From Rhodobacteraceae bacterium EL53 (GTDB lineage Bacteria > Pseudomonadota > Alphaproteobacteria > Rhodobacterales > Rhodobacteraceae), in contig OMPR01000006.1 in the NCBI GenBank assembly GCA_900313015.1, positions 149,438 to 213,437 of the forward strand: a stretch of 64,000 bases of DNA, given 5' to 3'. Within the stretch, counting starts at the first letter, position 1; each line of letters begins with the position of its first letter. The notes beneath the pieces are model-generated. The model saw only the letters and a program-made list of their open reading frames with translations. It searched no databases and was not told the DNA's origin. The position numbers were made by a program, and so were the translations under genes. Positions 33,160 to 41,462 of this stretch are shown one piece after another.

Positions 33160-34368
33160 ATGGCAACTGCTGCCTACATCTACGACGCCGTCCGCACCCC
33201 GCGCTCCAAGGGTAAGGCCGGGGGCACCCTGAACGAAGTCAAACCCATCCAACTGGCCGCTGGCCTGCTACGCGAGTTGGAAAGCCGCCACGATCTGGAC
33301 ACCGCCTTGGTCGGTGACGTGATTCTGGGCTGTACCGCCGCAATTGGGGATCAGGGTGCCTGTGTGGCAAAAGCCGCCGTTCAAGCCGCGCATTGGGACG
33401 AATCCGTTCCGGGTGTTCAATTGGACCGGTTCTGCGCATCCGGACTGGAAGCTGTAAACATGGCCGCCGCCAAAGTCGGCTCAGACCAAGAGGATCTGGT
33501 GGTTGCAGGTGGCATTGAATCCATGAGCCGCATTCCAATGCTGTCCGGTGGCGGGGCGATGTTCACCGACCCTGATTTTGTGATCGACCAGAACTCCGCC
33601 CCCCAAGGGATCGGCGCGGATCTGATCGCCACCATTGATGGCTACAGCCGCGAAGACGTAGATGCCTTTGCAATGGAAAGCCAACGCCGCGCGGCGCACG
33701 CGCGCGACAATGGCTGGTTTGATCGCTCGGTCGTGCCTGTCAAAGACGAGAACGGCATCACTATTTTGCAACGTGATGACTTCATCAAACCCGCCACGGA
33801 CATGCAGAAACTGGGGTCTTTAAACCCGTCGTTCGCGCAAATGGGCGGCTTTGGCTATGACGACATGGCGCTGGCGAAATACCCACAGGTGAGCAAGATC
33901 AACCACGTCCACACGCCGGGCAATTCCTCGGGCATCGTAGATGGGTCATCGGCGGTGATGATCGGCTCTGAACAAGCAGGCAAAGACATGGGGTTAGAGC
34001 CGCGCGGGCGCGTTGTTTCGGCCACCGTGATTTCAACCGATCCCGTCATCATGCTGGCAGGCCCCGGCCCAGCGGCCAAGAAATGCCTCGCCAAGGCGGG
34101 CCTTACAGTCAACGACATCGATATCTGGGAGATCAACGAAGCGTTTGCCTCGGTCGCGATGCGCTACATGAAAGACCTAGAGATTGATCACGAAATCACC
34201 AACGTCAACGGCGGCGCAATTGCCATGGGTCACCCATTGGGGGCCACGGGCGGTATGTTGGTGTCGACCGTGCTGGACGAGTTGGAACGCCGCGGCAAGA
34301 AACGCGCGATGATTTCGCTGTGTGTCGGTGGTGGCATGGGCATTTCGACCCTGATCGAGCGGGTGTAA
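33160..34368 (+). CDS. fadA: Acetyl-CoA C-acyltransferase (3-ketoacyl-CoA thiolase)
   Basis: A 402-residue thiolase that splits 3-ketoacyl-CoA with CoA in the last step of beta-oxidation. The nucleophilic cysteine is C92 ([13 protein letters not shown]), followed by [30 protein letters not shown] and the catalytic CVGGGMG near the C-terminus. CGGAGG is about 10 bases before the ATG at 33160; an upstream in-frame start at 33100 lacks a site. It precedes fadB by 11 bases. The gene symbol reflects operon and family, not a species-level match. Confidence 0.93.
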   Translation: MATAAYIYDAVRTPRSKGKAGGTLNEVKPIQLAAGLLRELESRHDLDTALVGDVILGCTAAIGDQGACVAKAAVQAAHWDESVPGVQLDRFCASGLEAVNMAAAKVGSDQEDLVVAGGIESMSRIPMLSGGGAMFTDPDFVIDQNSAPQGIGADLIATIDGYSREDVDAFAMESQRRAAHARDNGWFDRSVVPVKDENGITILQRDDFIKPATDMQKLGSLNPSFAQMGGFGYDDMALAKYPQVSKINHVHTPGNSSGIVDGSSAVMIGSEQAGKDMGLEPRGRVVSATVISTDPVIMLAGPGPAAKKCLAKAGLTVNDIDIWEINEAFASVAMRYMKDLEIDHEITNVNGGAIAMGHPLGATGGMLVSTVLDELERRGKKRAMISLCVGGGMGISTLIERV

Positions 34369-34379
34369 GGAGAAAAACA

Positions 34380-36524
34380 ATGGGTGAATTTGCTTACGAA
34401 AAAGACGCCGATGGAATCGTCACCATCACCATGAATATGGACGGCCCGGTCAATGCGATGAACGACGCATTCTGGCCGCTGTTTGCGGACACTATGAACA
34501 AGATCGAGGCCGAAGAGGGTCTGACCGGCGTCATCTGGACCTCGGCCAAAGACACGTTCTTTGCTGGTGGGGATCTGAACATGCTCAAGGGCATTCAGCC
34601 CGATGGTGCAGGTGCCCTTTTCGAAAGCGTCGAAGCGACCAAAGCCGTGATGCGCCGTCAGGAAAAGCTGCCAGTTCCGGTTGTGGCCGCGATCAACGGT
34701 GCTGCGTTGGGTGGCGGTTTTGAGATCTGTCTGGCGTGCAATTATCGCATCGCAGCTGAAAACCCGAAAACCAAGATCGGCCTGCCCGAAGTCACACTGG
34801 GCCTGTTGCCCGGTGGTGGTGGTGTCGTGCGGATGACCTATCTTTTGGGCATAGAGGCCGCAATGCCCTTCCTGTTAGAGGGGCGTCAGGTCTCACCAGA
34901 AAAAGCAACGAAAGCGGGTTTGATCCACGAAGTAGTCCCTGCCGACCAACTTCTGGCGCGCTCCAAGGAATGGATCCTGTCCGTCCAAGGCGATCAAGCT
35001 GTGATCACGCAACCTTGGGACACCAAGGGCTACCGGTTTCCCGGTGGACCGTCGAACTCCCCCAAAAACATGACCCGCATCGCTGGTGCGGCGGCCATGC
35101 TCTATAAGAAAACTAAGGGCCTGATGCCTGCGCCCGTGCGTATTCTCGACATCATGACCGAGACCGCAGGTAAGGTCGATTTCGACACCGCCCAACGCTA
35201 TGAGAGCCGCCGGTTTGCCTCGTTGACGCCACTTGCGACCACAAAAAACATGATCTCGACGCTGTTCTTCGGCATGAACAAGGTGAACGGTGGGGCCAGC
35301 CGCCCCAAAGACATCCCACGCTCCAAAGTGGACCGTCTGGGCGTTCTGGGCGCGGGCATGATGGGCCAAGGTATCACCTATTCCGCTGCCATGGCGGGTA
35401 TTCCGGTGGTGCTCAAGGACATGTCGATGGAAGCCGCCGAACGCGGCAAAGCCTATACCGCTGGATTGTTGGAAAAGCGGATCAAACGCGGCCAGATGAC
35501 CCCTGAAAAACGCGATGCCGTTCTGGCCTTGATTACACCGACGGACAAATCCGAAGACGTCAAAGGCTGCGATCTGATCATCGAAGCGGTGTTTGAACAG
35601 ATCGACATCAAAGATAAAGTGCTAGCGGAACACGAGGCCCTGCTTGCTGATGGCGGTTTCTGGGGGTCAAACACCTCAACCTTGCCCATCACGCGTCTGG
35701 CGACCGGATCTACCAAACCGGAGAACTTTGTCGGGCTTCACTTCTTCTCGCCCGTCGACAAGATGCCATTGCTTGAGATCATCGCAGGCGATCAGACATC
35801 GGACGAAACGCTAGCGCGCGCCTTTGATTTTGCACGTCAGATCAAGAAGACCCCGATCATCGTGGGGGACAAAACCGGGTTCTATACCTCGCGCACCATC
35901 GGCACCAAGATCATCGAAGCGGTGGAACTGGTGGCCGAAGGGCACGACCCTGTTCGTGTCGACAACCTGTCCCGCCTGATTGGCATGCCCACCGGAATGC
36001 TGTCGTTGCTGGATGAGGTGCAGATCAAACTGGTCACCGACATCTACAACACTCAGGTCGAAATGGGGCTGTTGGACCCCGCCAAAGAGCCAAACCCCGG
36101 CGCACGCGCCATGTTGGCAGAAATGATCAGCCAGCACGAACGCCACGGCCGCGCCACAGGCAAAGGGTTCTATGACTATTCGACCGACGGCAAGACCATC
36201 TGGCCGGGTTTGGCCGCATGGCGCAAAGACGGTGCAGATATCCCGGATGAGGATATCAAAGACCGCATCCTGTTCCGCGCGGTTCTGGAAAGCCTGCGCT
36301 GTCTCGAAGAGGGTGTGTTGCGCACTGTGAACGACGGCAATGTTGGCTCCATCCTGGGCATTGGTGCCCCGGTGCACACAGGCGGTTACATCCAGTTCGT
36401 CAATACTTATGGCCTGGATCGGTTCAAGGCCCGGTGCGAAGAGCTGGCCGGCAAATACGGTGACCGCTTTGCGCCGCCAGAAATCCTAAAAACGCACGTT
36501 GCCGAACAAAAAGAGTTCGCCTGA
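34380..36524 (+). CDS. fadB: Fatty-acid oxidation multifunctional enzyme (hydratase / 3-hydroxyacyl-CoA dehydrogenase)
   Basis: A 714-residue fusion of an N-terminal crotonase domain (residues about 10-200; VVAAINGAALGGGFEICLACNYRIA) and a 3-hydroxyacyl-CoA dehydrogenase domain (NAD motif LGVLGAGMMGQGITYSAAMAG, about 320-340; NFVGLHFFSPVDKMPLLEII). It carries out hydration and NAD-dependent oxidation in beta-oxidation. The length is as expected for FadJ/FadB-type proteins. It is paired with the thiolase gene 11 bases upstream; together they would degrade ordinary and pathway-derived acyl-CoAs. The ATG at 34380 has AGGAGA upstream. Confidence 0.93.
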   Translation: MGEFAYEKDADGIVTITMNMDGPVNAMNDAFWPLFADTMNKIEAEEGLTGVIWTSAKDTFFAGGDLNMLKGIQPDGAGALFESVEATKAVMRRQEKLPVPVVAAINGAALGGGFEICLACNYRIAAENPKTKIGLPEVTLGLLPGGGGVVRMTYLLGIEAAMPFLLEGRQVSPEKATKAGLIHEVVPADQLLARSKEWILSVQGDQAVITQPWDTKGYRFPGGPSNSPKNMTRIAGAAAMLYKKTKGLMPAPVRILDIMTETAGKVDFDTAQRYESRRFASLTPLATTKNMISTLFFGMNKVNGGASRPKDIPRSKVDRLGVLGAGMMGQGITYSAAMAGIPVVLKDMSMEAAERGKAYTAGLLEKRIKRGQMTPEKRDAVLALITPTDKSEDVKGCDLIIEAVFEQIDIKDKVLAEHEALLADGGFWGSNTSTLPITRLATGSTKPENFVGLHFFSPVDKMPLLEIIAGDQTSDETLARAFDFARQIKKTPIIVGDKTGFYTSRTIGTKIIEAVELVAEGHDPVRVDNLSRLIGMPTGMLSLLDEVQIKLVTDIYNTQVEMGLLDPAKEPNPGARAMLAEMISQHERHGRATGKGFYDYSTDGKTIWPGLAAWRKDGADIPDEDIKDRILFRAVLESLRCLEEGVLRTVNDGNVGSILGIGAPVHTGGYIQFVNTYGLDRFKARCEELAGKYGDRFAPPEILKTHVAEQKEFA

Positions 36525-36529
36525 AACCA

Positions 36530-36556
36530 ACTGGCGCGGGGGGTCCCTCGCGCCAG
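36530..36556. terminator. Hairpin between convergent fadB and tetR-type genes
   Basis: CTGGCGCG (36530-36537) pairs with CGCGCCAG (36549-36556), with further GC pairing toward the loop. It lies exactly between the two stop codons and would act in both directions. No long T-run follows, so strength is uncertain. Confidence 0.55.
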
Positions 36557-36557
36557 C

Positions 36558-37124
36558 TTACTTCGCTAGCGCGTGATCTAACAAAACACGCGCAGCCTCT
36601 TTAGCATCTTGTGCTGGCTTGCAACTGTTGAGCAGCACAGATGATACAATCGCCCCCTCTTTCAGCAACAGGATCTGACTGCCCAGCGCCTCGGGGTTTT
36701 TGGTTCCAGCTTCGGTTGCCAGCCTGATAAAATGATCCAACAACGCCTGTTTGTGCCCGGCCGCCTGTTGGTGGATCGGGTGGCTCTTTTCCTGATATTC
36801 GGCCCCGGCTTTGATGAACATACAGCCGCGATACCCGTCCTCAGCGAACCATTCTCCCAAGACATCAAACCCGGCCATCAGCTGCCCTTCTGGCGTATCT
36901 GAAAGCTCTTGAATGCGGTCTAGAAACCAGGCTCGAAAACTTTCGTCGCGTAGCTGCAGCGCTGCAACGATCAATTCTTCTTTCGTGCGGAAGTGTTTGT
37001 ACATCGACGTTTTAGAGACGCCGGTTTCCGTCACCAGCTTATCCATGCCCGTGGCATGAAACCCATCGCGATAGAACACCTGCAGCGCCTTGCGGACCAG
37101 CTCGTCTCTTTTGTTTGGGCGCAT
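36558..37124 (-). CDS. TetR/AcrR-family regulator
   Basis: A 188-residue TetR-family repressor. The helix-turn-helix is GFHATGMDKLVTETGVSKTSMYKHFRTKEELIVAALQ (about residues 21-57), and a C-terminal TetR_C domain with CMFIKAGAEYQEKSHP is typical of the AcrR-like group. It is divergent from a mini-ORF/DUF1348/FMN-protein/hydrolase operon. Three copies of a TAC-n-GATC-n-GTA dyad lie in the roughly 200-base gap, one adjoining its own start, which supports autorepression and repression of the operon. Confidence 0.9.
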   Translation of the reverse strand: MRPNKRDELVRKALQVFYRDGFHATGMDKLVTETGVSKTSMYKHFRTKEELIVAALQLRDESFRAWFLDRIQELSDTPEGQLMAGFDVLGEWFAEDGYRGCMFIKAGAEYQEKSHPIHQQAAGHKQALLDHFIRLATEAGTKNPEALGSQILLLKEGAIVSSVLLNSCKPAQDAKEAARVLLDHALAK

Positions 37125-37139
37125 GATTCGGCTCCTTAG

Positions 37140-37155
37140 TGTACCGATCTGTACA
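37140..37155. promoter_or_regulatory. TetR operator copy 1
   Basis: TGTACCGATCTGTACA lies 15 bases before the TetR start. It shares the TACnGATCnGTA dyad with two further copies in the same gap, so it is a probable autoregulatory operator. Confidence 0.65.
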
Positions 37156-37272
37156 TAGTCACAAACTTTCTTACGTGCAACAAGGCCCCATCAACCGGCT
37201 GAAATAAAACACTTTAATGTCAGCTTTGTATTTTAAGAAAACCTTTCCGAAAACAAAGACCTTGAAAAAAGT

Positions 37273-37284
37273 TACCGATCGGTA
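37273..37284. promoter_or_regulatory. TetR operator copy 2
   Basis: TACCGATCGGTA is a perfect 12-base palindrome followed by CA. It is the best-formed member of the operator set in this gap and probably covers the operon promoter. Confidence 0.7.
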
Positions 37285-37302
37285 CACTTTATCTTCATAG
37301 TT

Positions 37303-37316
37303 TACAGATCAGTACA
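37303..37316. promoter_or_regulatory. TetR operator copy 3
   Basis: TACAGATCAGTACA, an imperfect copy of the same dyad, is 16 bases upstream of a mini-ORF start. Its position near the start of the operon fits repression by the divergent TetR protein. Confidence 0.6.
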
Positions 37317-37331
37317 CCAAGGAAATTCATC

Positions 37332-37415
37332 ATGCCTCGTTTCATCTCTCCGTTCCCGGCCAATTGCGGCCCCCTCATCCTGACACTGGCCCTTTTGGCC
37401 GCAACACTGACCTGA
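37332..37415 (+). CDS. 27-residue mini-ORF, leader or small hydrophobic peptide
   Basis: An ATG with AAGGAA 7 bases upstream opens a 27-codon frame ending at TGA 37413-37415, 12 bases before the next gene. The peptide is polar at first ([14 protein letters not shown]) and then hydrophobic ([13 protein letters not shown]), long enough for a weak membrane segment. It may be a small membrane protein or a leader peptide that couples translation to the next gene. I do not recognise it. Confidence 0.45.
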   Translation: MPRFISPFPANCGPLILTLALLAATLT

Positions 37416-37426
37416 AAGACACTCTT

Positions 37427-37891
37427 ATGACACGTCCTCCCCTCCCTCCGTTTACCCGCGAAACAGCTATTGAAAAGGTCCGGTTGGCTGAAAACGGCTG
37501 GAACAGCCGTAACCCTGATTTGGTTACACCCGCTTATACTGACGACAGCACGTGGCGAAACCGTGCTGAATTCCCCAAGGGCCACGCAGAAATCCAAGCT
37601 ATGCTGACCCGCAAATGGGAAAAAGAAACGCAATACCGCCTGATCAAAGAGCTGTGGGCCTTCACCGACAACCGCATTGCGGTGCGCTATGCCTATGAGT
37701 GGTGTGATGCAGACGGCAATTGGACCCGATCATACGGCAACGAGAATTGGGAATTTGCCAAAGATGGCCGCATGGCCAACCGGCATGCCTCGATCAACGA
37801 TTTGCCCATCCGTAAAGAGGATCGCTTGTTTCACTGGCCCCTCGGCCCGCGCCCCGATGACCATCCCAGCCTAAGCAACCTTGGCCTGTAA
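37427..37891 (+). CDS. DUF1348 / NTF2-like (SnoaL fold) protein
   Basis: A 154-residue protein of the DUF1348 family within the NTF2/SnoaL-like superfamily, small cone-shaped folds that bind or isomerise hydrophobic ligands. The pattern [26 protein letters not shown] followed by [13 protein letters not shown] and [21 protein letters not shown] is distinctive for DUF1348, often found with flavoprotein neighbours. Its function is not known. The ATG at 37427 is preferred because longer readings start inside the mini-ORF. It precedes the FMN-binding protein gene by 26 bases in the TetR-controlled run. Confidence 0.85.
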   Translation: MTRPPLPPFTRETAIEKVRLAENGWNSRNPDLVTPAYTDDSTWRNRAEFPKGHAEIQAMLTRKWEKETQYRLIKELWAFTDNRIAVRYAYEWCDADGNWTRSYGNENWEFAKDGRMANRHASINDLPIRKEDRLFHWPLGPRPDDHPSLSNLGL

Positions 37892-37917
37892 GCTGAGCCG
37901 CAAGAGGAGATAAACCA

Positions 37918-38544
37918 ATGCCCCGCGCCTTTTCCGAACTCATGTTCACCCCCGCTGTCCGTGCTCACCAAGAACGCATGGGATCGGCAGCATCTTATGC
38001 CAAATTCATCGCCGATGGCCCCAAAAGCGGGCATTTGATCGGCCCCGCAGAAAAGGCATTCATCGAGGCGCGGGATGGATTTTACCAATCCACTGTTTCG
38101 GAAACAGGCTGGCCCTATGTTCAGTTTCGCGGCGGCCCCGTTGGGTTCTTGCGGGTGCTGGACGAACGGACGATCGGATACGCTGACCTGACCGGCAACA
38201 AACAATACATCTCGCTCGGCAATCTGGATGGCAATAACCGTGTGTCGCTTATCCTGATGGATTACGCCAACAAACGACGGCTCAAGATTGTGGGGCGGGT
38301 ATCCTTTACCGAGGGCGCGCAAGCCGCGGCAAGCCTGTTTGCCGATGGCTCAGAAACAGAACCAGAGCGCGCCGCCATCATCACAGTCGAAGGCATGGAC
38401 TGGAACTGCCCCCGCCATATCACGCCACGCTACACCGAGGCCGAGTTGCGCCCGCACCTGAACAAATTGGGGGCTGAAATTGCCGAACTCAAGGCCGAGA
38501 ATGAACGCCTACAAGCCGAAGTAGCTGCGTCCAAAACCAGATAA
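37918..38544 (+). CDS. Pyridoxamine 5'-phosphate oxidase-fold flavin-binding protein
   Basis: A 208-residue protein with the split-barrel FMN-binding fold of the pyridoxamine-phosphate-oxidase family. WPYVQFRGGPVGFLRVLDERTIGYADLTGNKQYISLGNL and VSLILMDYANKRRLKIVGR show the FMN-contact strands. A short coiled-coil-like tail (AEIAELKAENERLQAEVAASKTR) ends the protein. Many such proteins bind FMN or F420 and reduce or oxidise small molecules. It is in the TetR-controlled run and may pair with the exported hydrolase in processing a xenobiotic. The start has AGAGGAG about 10 bases upstream. Confidence 0.82.
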   Translation: MPRAFSELMFTPAVRAHQERMGSAASYAKFIADGPKSGHLIGPAEKAFIEARDGFYQSTVSETGWPYVQFRGGPVGFLRVLDERTIGYADLTGNKQYISLGNLDGNNRVSLILMDYANKRRLKIVGRVSFTEGAQAAASLFADGSETEPERAAIITVEGMDWNCPRHITPRYTEAELRPHLNKLGAEIAELKAENERLQAEVAASKTR

Positions 38545-38634
38545 GTCGCTCCCACACCTCGTAAATTTACGAACCGCAGCCTGACCCCAAGGCTGCGGTC
38601 CCTCCCCTGCACCCTTTCGCCAAAGGAATTCGCC

Positions 38635-39135
38635 ATGCCTGTCGAACCTATCTTTTTGCTGCAGTTCGCGCTCAGCCTCCTTGTGATTGCTTTGCTCGCT
38701 GCGTGGTATCTTGGCCCGGCCCTGTCGACACGCCCTCCGCACATAGCGATTGGCGTCCTGCTGATCCCCCATGCCTTTCGCCACGTTGGCTTGGTGTTCA
38801 TGGTTCCGGGAGTGGTGTCACCTAACTTGGCCCAGGGTTTTGCCAACAGCGCCGGCTTTGGTGATTTGGCCGCAGCCCTGCTTGCGCTTACCGCGATGGT
38901 CACATTGCGCCTACATTTGCCCGGGGCGTTGCTGGTGACATGGATCTTTAGCATTGTCGGTATCGCTGATCTGGCTAACGCCCTGCGTCAGGCCGAAGTC
39001 ATCCCCCACTTTCAGGCCGCTTGGTATATCCCCACCTTTTTCGTTCCACTGCTGCTGGTTACGCATCTCATGATTGTTGTCCGGTTGATCCGTGCAGCAC
39101 GTGACGCAGATGCCGCTGTGCCCTCTCCCTCTTAA
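38635..39135 (+). CDS. Small polytopic membrane protein of unknown function
   Basis: A 166-residue protein with about four membrane-spanning segments: [33 protein letters not shown] to [24 protein letters not shown], and [21 protein letters not shown] do not recognise a family. AAAGGAA precedes the start. It is between the FMN-binding protein and the exported hydrolase in the TetR-controlled run, so a role in the same stress or uptake response is likely. Confidence 0.7.
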   Translation: MPVEPIFLLQFALSLLVIALLAAWYLGPALSTRPPHIAIGVLLIPHAFRHVGLVFMVPGVVSPNLAQGFANSAGFGDLAAALLALTAMVTLRLHLPGALLVTWIFSIVGIADLANALRQAEVIPHFQAAWYIPTFFVPLLLVTHLMIVVRLIRAARDADAAVPSPS

Positions 39136-39191
39136 TCCCCCCGTTGGATCAAGCCGATCCAATCCATCCCTTCACTTCGAAAGGAAATACA

Positions 39192-40139
39192 ATGACGACG
39201 TTCACCAATTTCGCGCTTTCTGCCCTGATCACAGGCGCAACGGCCCTTCCCCTTGCTGTGCAAGCGGGCCAACCCGACACCTTTGCCCCCGCCATGCGGG
39301 CCGAGGTCATAGACGGGCTCAAGATCGCCTATCGCGAGGCAGGCGACCCCGCAAACCCCACAATCGTGTTGTTGCACGGATTTCCAACGTCGTCGCACAT
39401 GTTCCGCAACCTGATCCCAGCACTGGCAGACGAATATTATGTCATTGCACCGGATTACCCCGGATTTGGGGCCTCTGACATGCCGGACGCGGCTGAATAC
39501 GAATACAGTTTTGCTAATACAGCCGACCTCATGACAGAACTACTTAACCGAAAAGGCGTTGAGGACTACGCCGCCTACGTAATGGATTATGGTGCGCCTG
39601 TTGGCTATCGCATGTTTGCAGACGACCCGGATCGTGTGACCGGCTTTGTGATTCAAAACGGCAATGCTTATGATGAAGGGCTGCGTGAATTCTGGGATCC
39701 GATCAAGGCTTATTGGGCGGCCCCCTCCGCTGAAACAGGCGATCCTTTGCGCGCCTTCCTTACGCTGGATGCCACCAAATGGCAGTTCACCCACGGCGTA
39801 AAAAACCCCTCAGCGATCAACCCGGATAACTATTGGCATGTACAGTATCTGCTGGACCGCCCGGGCAACCAAGAGGTGCAGTTGGAAATGTTTCTCGATT
39901 ACGGTACCAACCCTGCCGAGTACCCGAAATGGCAAGCGTTGTTCCGTGAACACCAGCCGCCTGCCTTGTTGGTATGGGGCAAGAACGATCCGATCTTTCC
40001 CTCTGAGGGCGCGCACCCCTACAAGCGTGATTTGAAGGATCTGGAATTTCACCTGCTTGATACCGGACACTTCGCCTTAGAGGACCATGGTGCTGAAATT
40101 GCGGGAGAGATGAAGGATTTTCTCGCCCGGATTAACTAG
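39192..40139 (+). CDS. Exported alpha/beta hydrolase with Asp nucleophile (haloalkane dehalogenase/epoxide hydrolase type)
   Basis: A 315-residue alpha/beta hydrolase. The N-terminus has a signal peptide (about residues 1-25, [15 protein letters not shown]), so it is probably exported. HGFP (62-65) is the oxyanion-hole motif. The nucleophile is D132 in [11 protein letters not shown], the position and context of haloalkane dehalogenases (usual D-W-G-G-P), and the catalytic His is H293 ([11 protein letters not shown]). The Trp beside the nucleophile that helps bind halide is Tyr here, so dehalogenation is not assured and epoxide or ester hydrolysis is possible. It is the last gene of the TetR-controlled run and is followed by a terminator. 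Confidence 0.8.
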   Translation: MTTFTNFALSALITGATALPLAVQAGQPDTFAPAMRAEVIDGLKIAYREAGDPANPTIVLLHGFPTSSHMFRNLIPALADEYYVIAPDYPGFGASDMPDAAEYEYSFANTADLMTELLNRKGVEDYAAYVMDYGAPVGYRMFADDPDRVTGFVIQNGNAYDEGLREFWDPIKAYWAAPSAETGDPLRAFLTLDATKWQFTHGVKNPSAINPDNYWHVQYLLDRPGNQEVQLEMFLDYGTNPAEYPKWQALFREHQPPALLVWGKNDPIFPSEGAHPYKRDLKDLEFHLLDTGHFALEDHGAEIAGEMKDFLARIN

Positions 40140-40150
40140 TTCCTCGACAA

Positions 40151-40177
40151 CCCCCGCCCAAACTGGGTGGGGGTTTT
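40151..40177 (+). terminator. Rho-independent terminator after the hydrolase gene
   Basis: CCCCCGCCCA (40151-40160) pairs with TGGGTGGGGG (40164-40173) with one G-U wobble, followed by TTTT. It sits 12 bases after the hydrolase stop codon and ends the TetR-controlled run. Confidence 0.85.
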
Positions 40178-40296
40178 GCCTTGGCCGCTTTAACGCAACC
40201 TATAATTCCCCTCGCGATCCACCAAGATACGGCTCATACTTCCTGTGTCACGTGTTGATGGTCATAATTGGACTACCTGGTTGAGAGGGTTCGAAG

Positions 40297-40710
40297 ATGG
40301 TTGAACTGAATGGCCGATGCCTTTGCGGGGCTGTGACATGGCACTATAACGGCCCTCGTGGGCGTAACTTGGTGTGCCATTGCGAAAGCTGCCAACGCGC
40401 AACATCCGCCCCATTTGCCGCTTTTGTTGGTTTGGACCCGAATAATCTAACGTGGTCAGGCAAGATCAATCACTACGAAAGCTCCCCAAAAACGTGGCGC
40501 GGCTTCTGTCCTGCCTGTGGCAGCAGACTATATTTCAAATCCGCTAAATGGCCGGGTGAAATTCACCTTCATTCCAGCACATTAGCTGATCGCGCAGCCT
40601 ATCAGCCGGATCAAGAAGTGGTCTGCGAAGAACGGATTGGCTGGCTGGATCACTTACCCGACATCCCAAAGCACAACAGCTTTGGAGCCAGTCCAGAACC
40701 AGAGGACTGA
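40297..40710 (+). CDS. GFA (glutathione-dependent formaldehyde-activating)-family zinc protein
   Basis: A 137-residue CENP-V/GFA-family protein. The zinc-binding cysteines are clear: C8 and C10 (CLCGAV), C27, C29 and C32 (CHCESC), and the FCPACGS pair further on. The family includes Gfa, which speeds the reaction of glutathione with formaldehyde, but most members have no assigned substrate. It stands alone after a terminator and has its own putative promoter region (157 bases). Neighbouring genes are on other strands or operons. Confidence 0.85.
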   Translation: MVELNGRCLCGAVTWHYNGPRGRNLVCHCESCQRATSAPFAAFVGLDPNNLTWSGKINHYESSPKTWRGFCPACGSRLYFKSAKWPGEIHLHSSTLADRAAYQPDQEVVCEERIGWLDHLPDIPKHNSFGASPEPED

Positions 40711-40747
40711 GCGAAGCTCTCTATTTTGCTGTTCTGCAAAGCCAGAG

Positions 40748-41389
40748 TTAATCCCCTGTCACCATCGCCTCGACACCTGCGGTACAGAACCGAACCAACT
40801 TGTCGAGATCAGCCTCTTGTGCGCCCGGACTCAACGCCTCGACCCGCCACCCGGTATTGAGATGCGCCAGCATGGCTGCCACTGAATAAATTTGACCAGC
40901 CGCGATCTCCTGCCGTTCGGCCTTTGGATACAAGCGCGCGATTTCATCTATGAAAATTCCAGCGGTGGGGTCAAAGCATTCGACCGCGATGTCGCGCCAC
41001 CGAGGATCGACCGAGACATGTGCAACAATGCGCCCATAAGCGATCCAATGCGCGCCCCCGGTTTGGGCTAGCGTGACATAGGGGCGAATGAAACAATCCA
41101 GAATTTTGTACAGCGTCAGACCGCCCATCCGCGCAGCCTCTAACGCGTCTAATCGGGTACGCGCCAATTCATCCGCACGGCGGGCCACAGTCTGATGAAA
41201 CAACTCTTCTTTACCGCCGCCGTGATGGTGCACCAACCCAACCTGCACCCCAGCCAAAGCGGCGATATCGCGGATCGAGGCGCCTTCGAATCCCCCGACC
41301 GCAAAAACTTGCTCAGCCGCGTCCAGAATCCGTGCCTTGGTCTCCAAAGATCGTGCGGATGGGGCTCTTTTTCGTTGTTTCTCAAGCAT
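40748..41389 (-). CDS. TetR-family regulator of the flavin monooxygenase operon
   Basis: A 213-residue TetR-family repressor with the helix-turn-helix GFEGASIRDIAALAGVQVGLVHHHGGGKEELFHQTV (about residues 33-68). It faces the FMO/transporter/SDR operon across 73 bases. In that gap lies the perfect 16-base palindrome TTGAACGATCGTTCAA, the kind of dyad TetR proteins bind, so repression of both directions is likely. Confidence 0.9.
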   Translation of the reverse strand: MLEKQRKRAPSARSLETKARILDAAEQVFAVGGFEGASIRDIAALAGVQVGLVHHHGGGKEELFHQTVARRADELARTRLDALEAARMGGLTLYKILDCFIRPYVTLAQTGGAHWIAYGRIVAHVSVDPRWRDIAVECFDPTAGIFIDEIARLYPKAERQEIAAGQIYSVAAMLAHLNTGWRVEALSPGAQEADLDKLVRFCTAGVEAMVTGD

Positions 41390-41422
41390 CTACTTCCCTC
41401 TTGAAATACATATTGCCTTATT

Positions 41423-41438
41423 TTGAACGATCGTTCAA
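41423..41438. promoter_or_regulatory. Probable TetR operator (perfect 16-bp palindrome)
   Basis: TTGAACGATCGTTCAA is perfectly self-complementary and lies between the divergent TetR and FMO starts. It is the only strong dyad in this gap. Confidence 0.75.
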
Positions 41439-41462
41439 GTTAATGCGATTGCGGGAGGCCAA

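Noticed and set aside
37295..37633. 112-residue minus-strand frame over the mini-ORF and DUF1348 gene
   Set aside because: The DUF1348 family pattern on the plus strand is clear, and the minus frame has no motif or ribosome site.
40961..41260. Possible functional link between the reductive dehalogenase and the exported hydrolase as one dehalogenation pathway
   Set aside because: The genes are about 27 kb apart with separate regulators (LysR and TetR) and no shared operator was seen, so a joint pathway is not supported.
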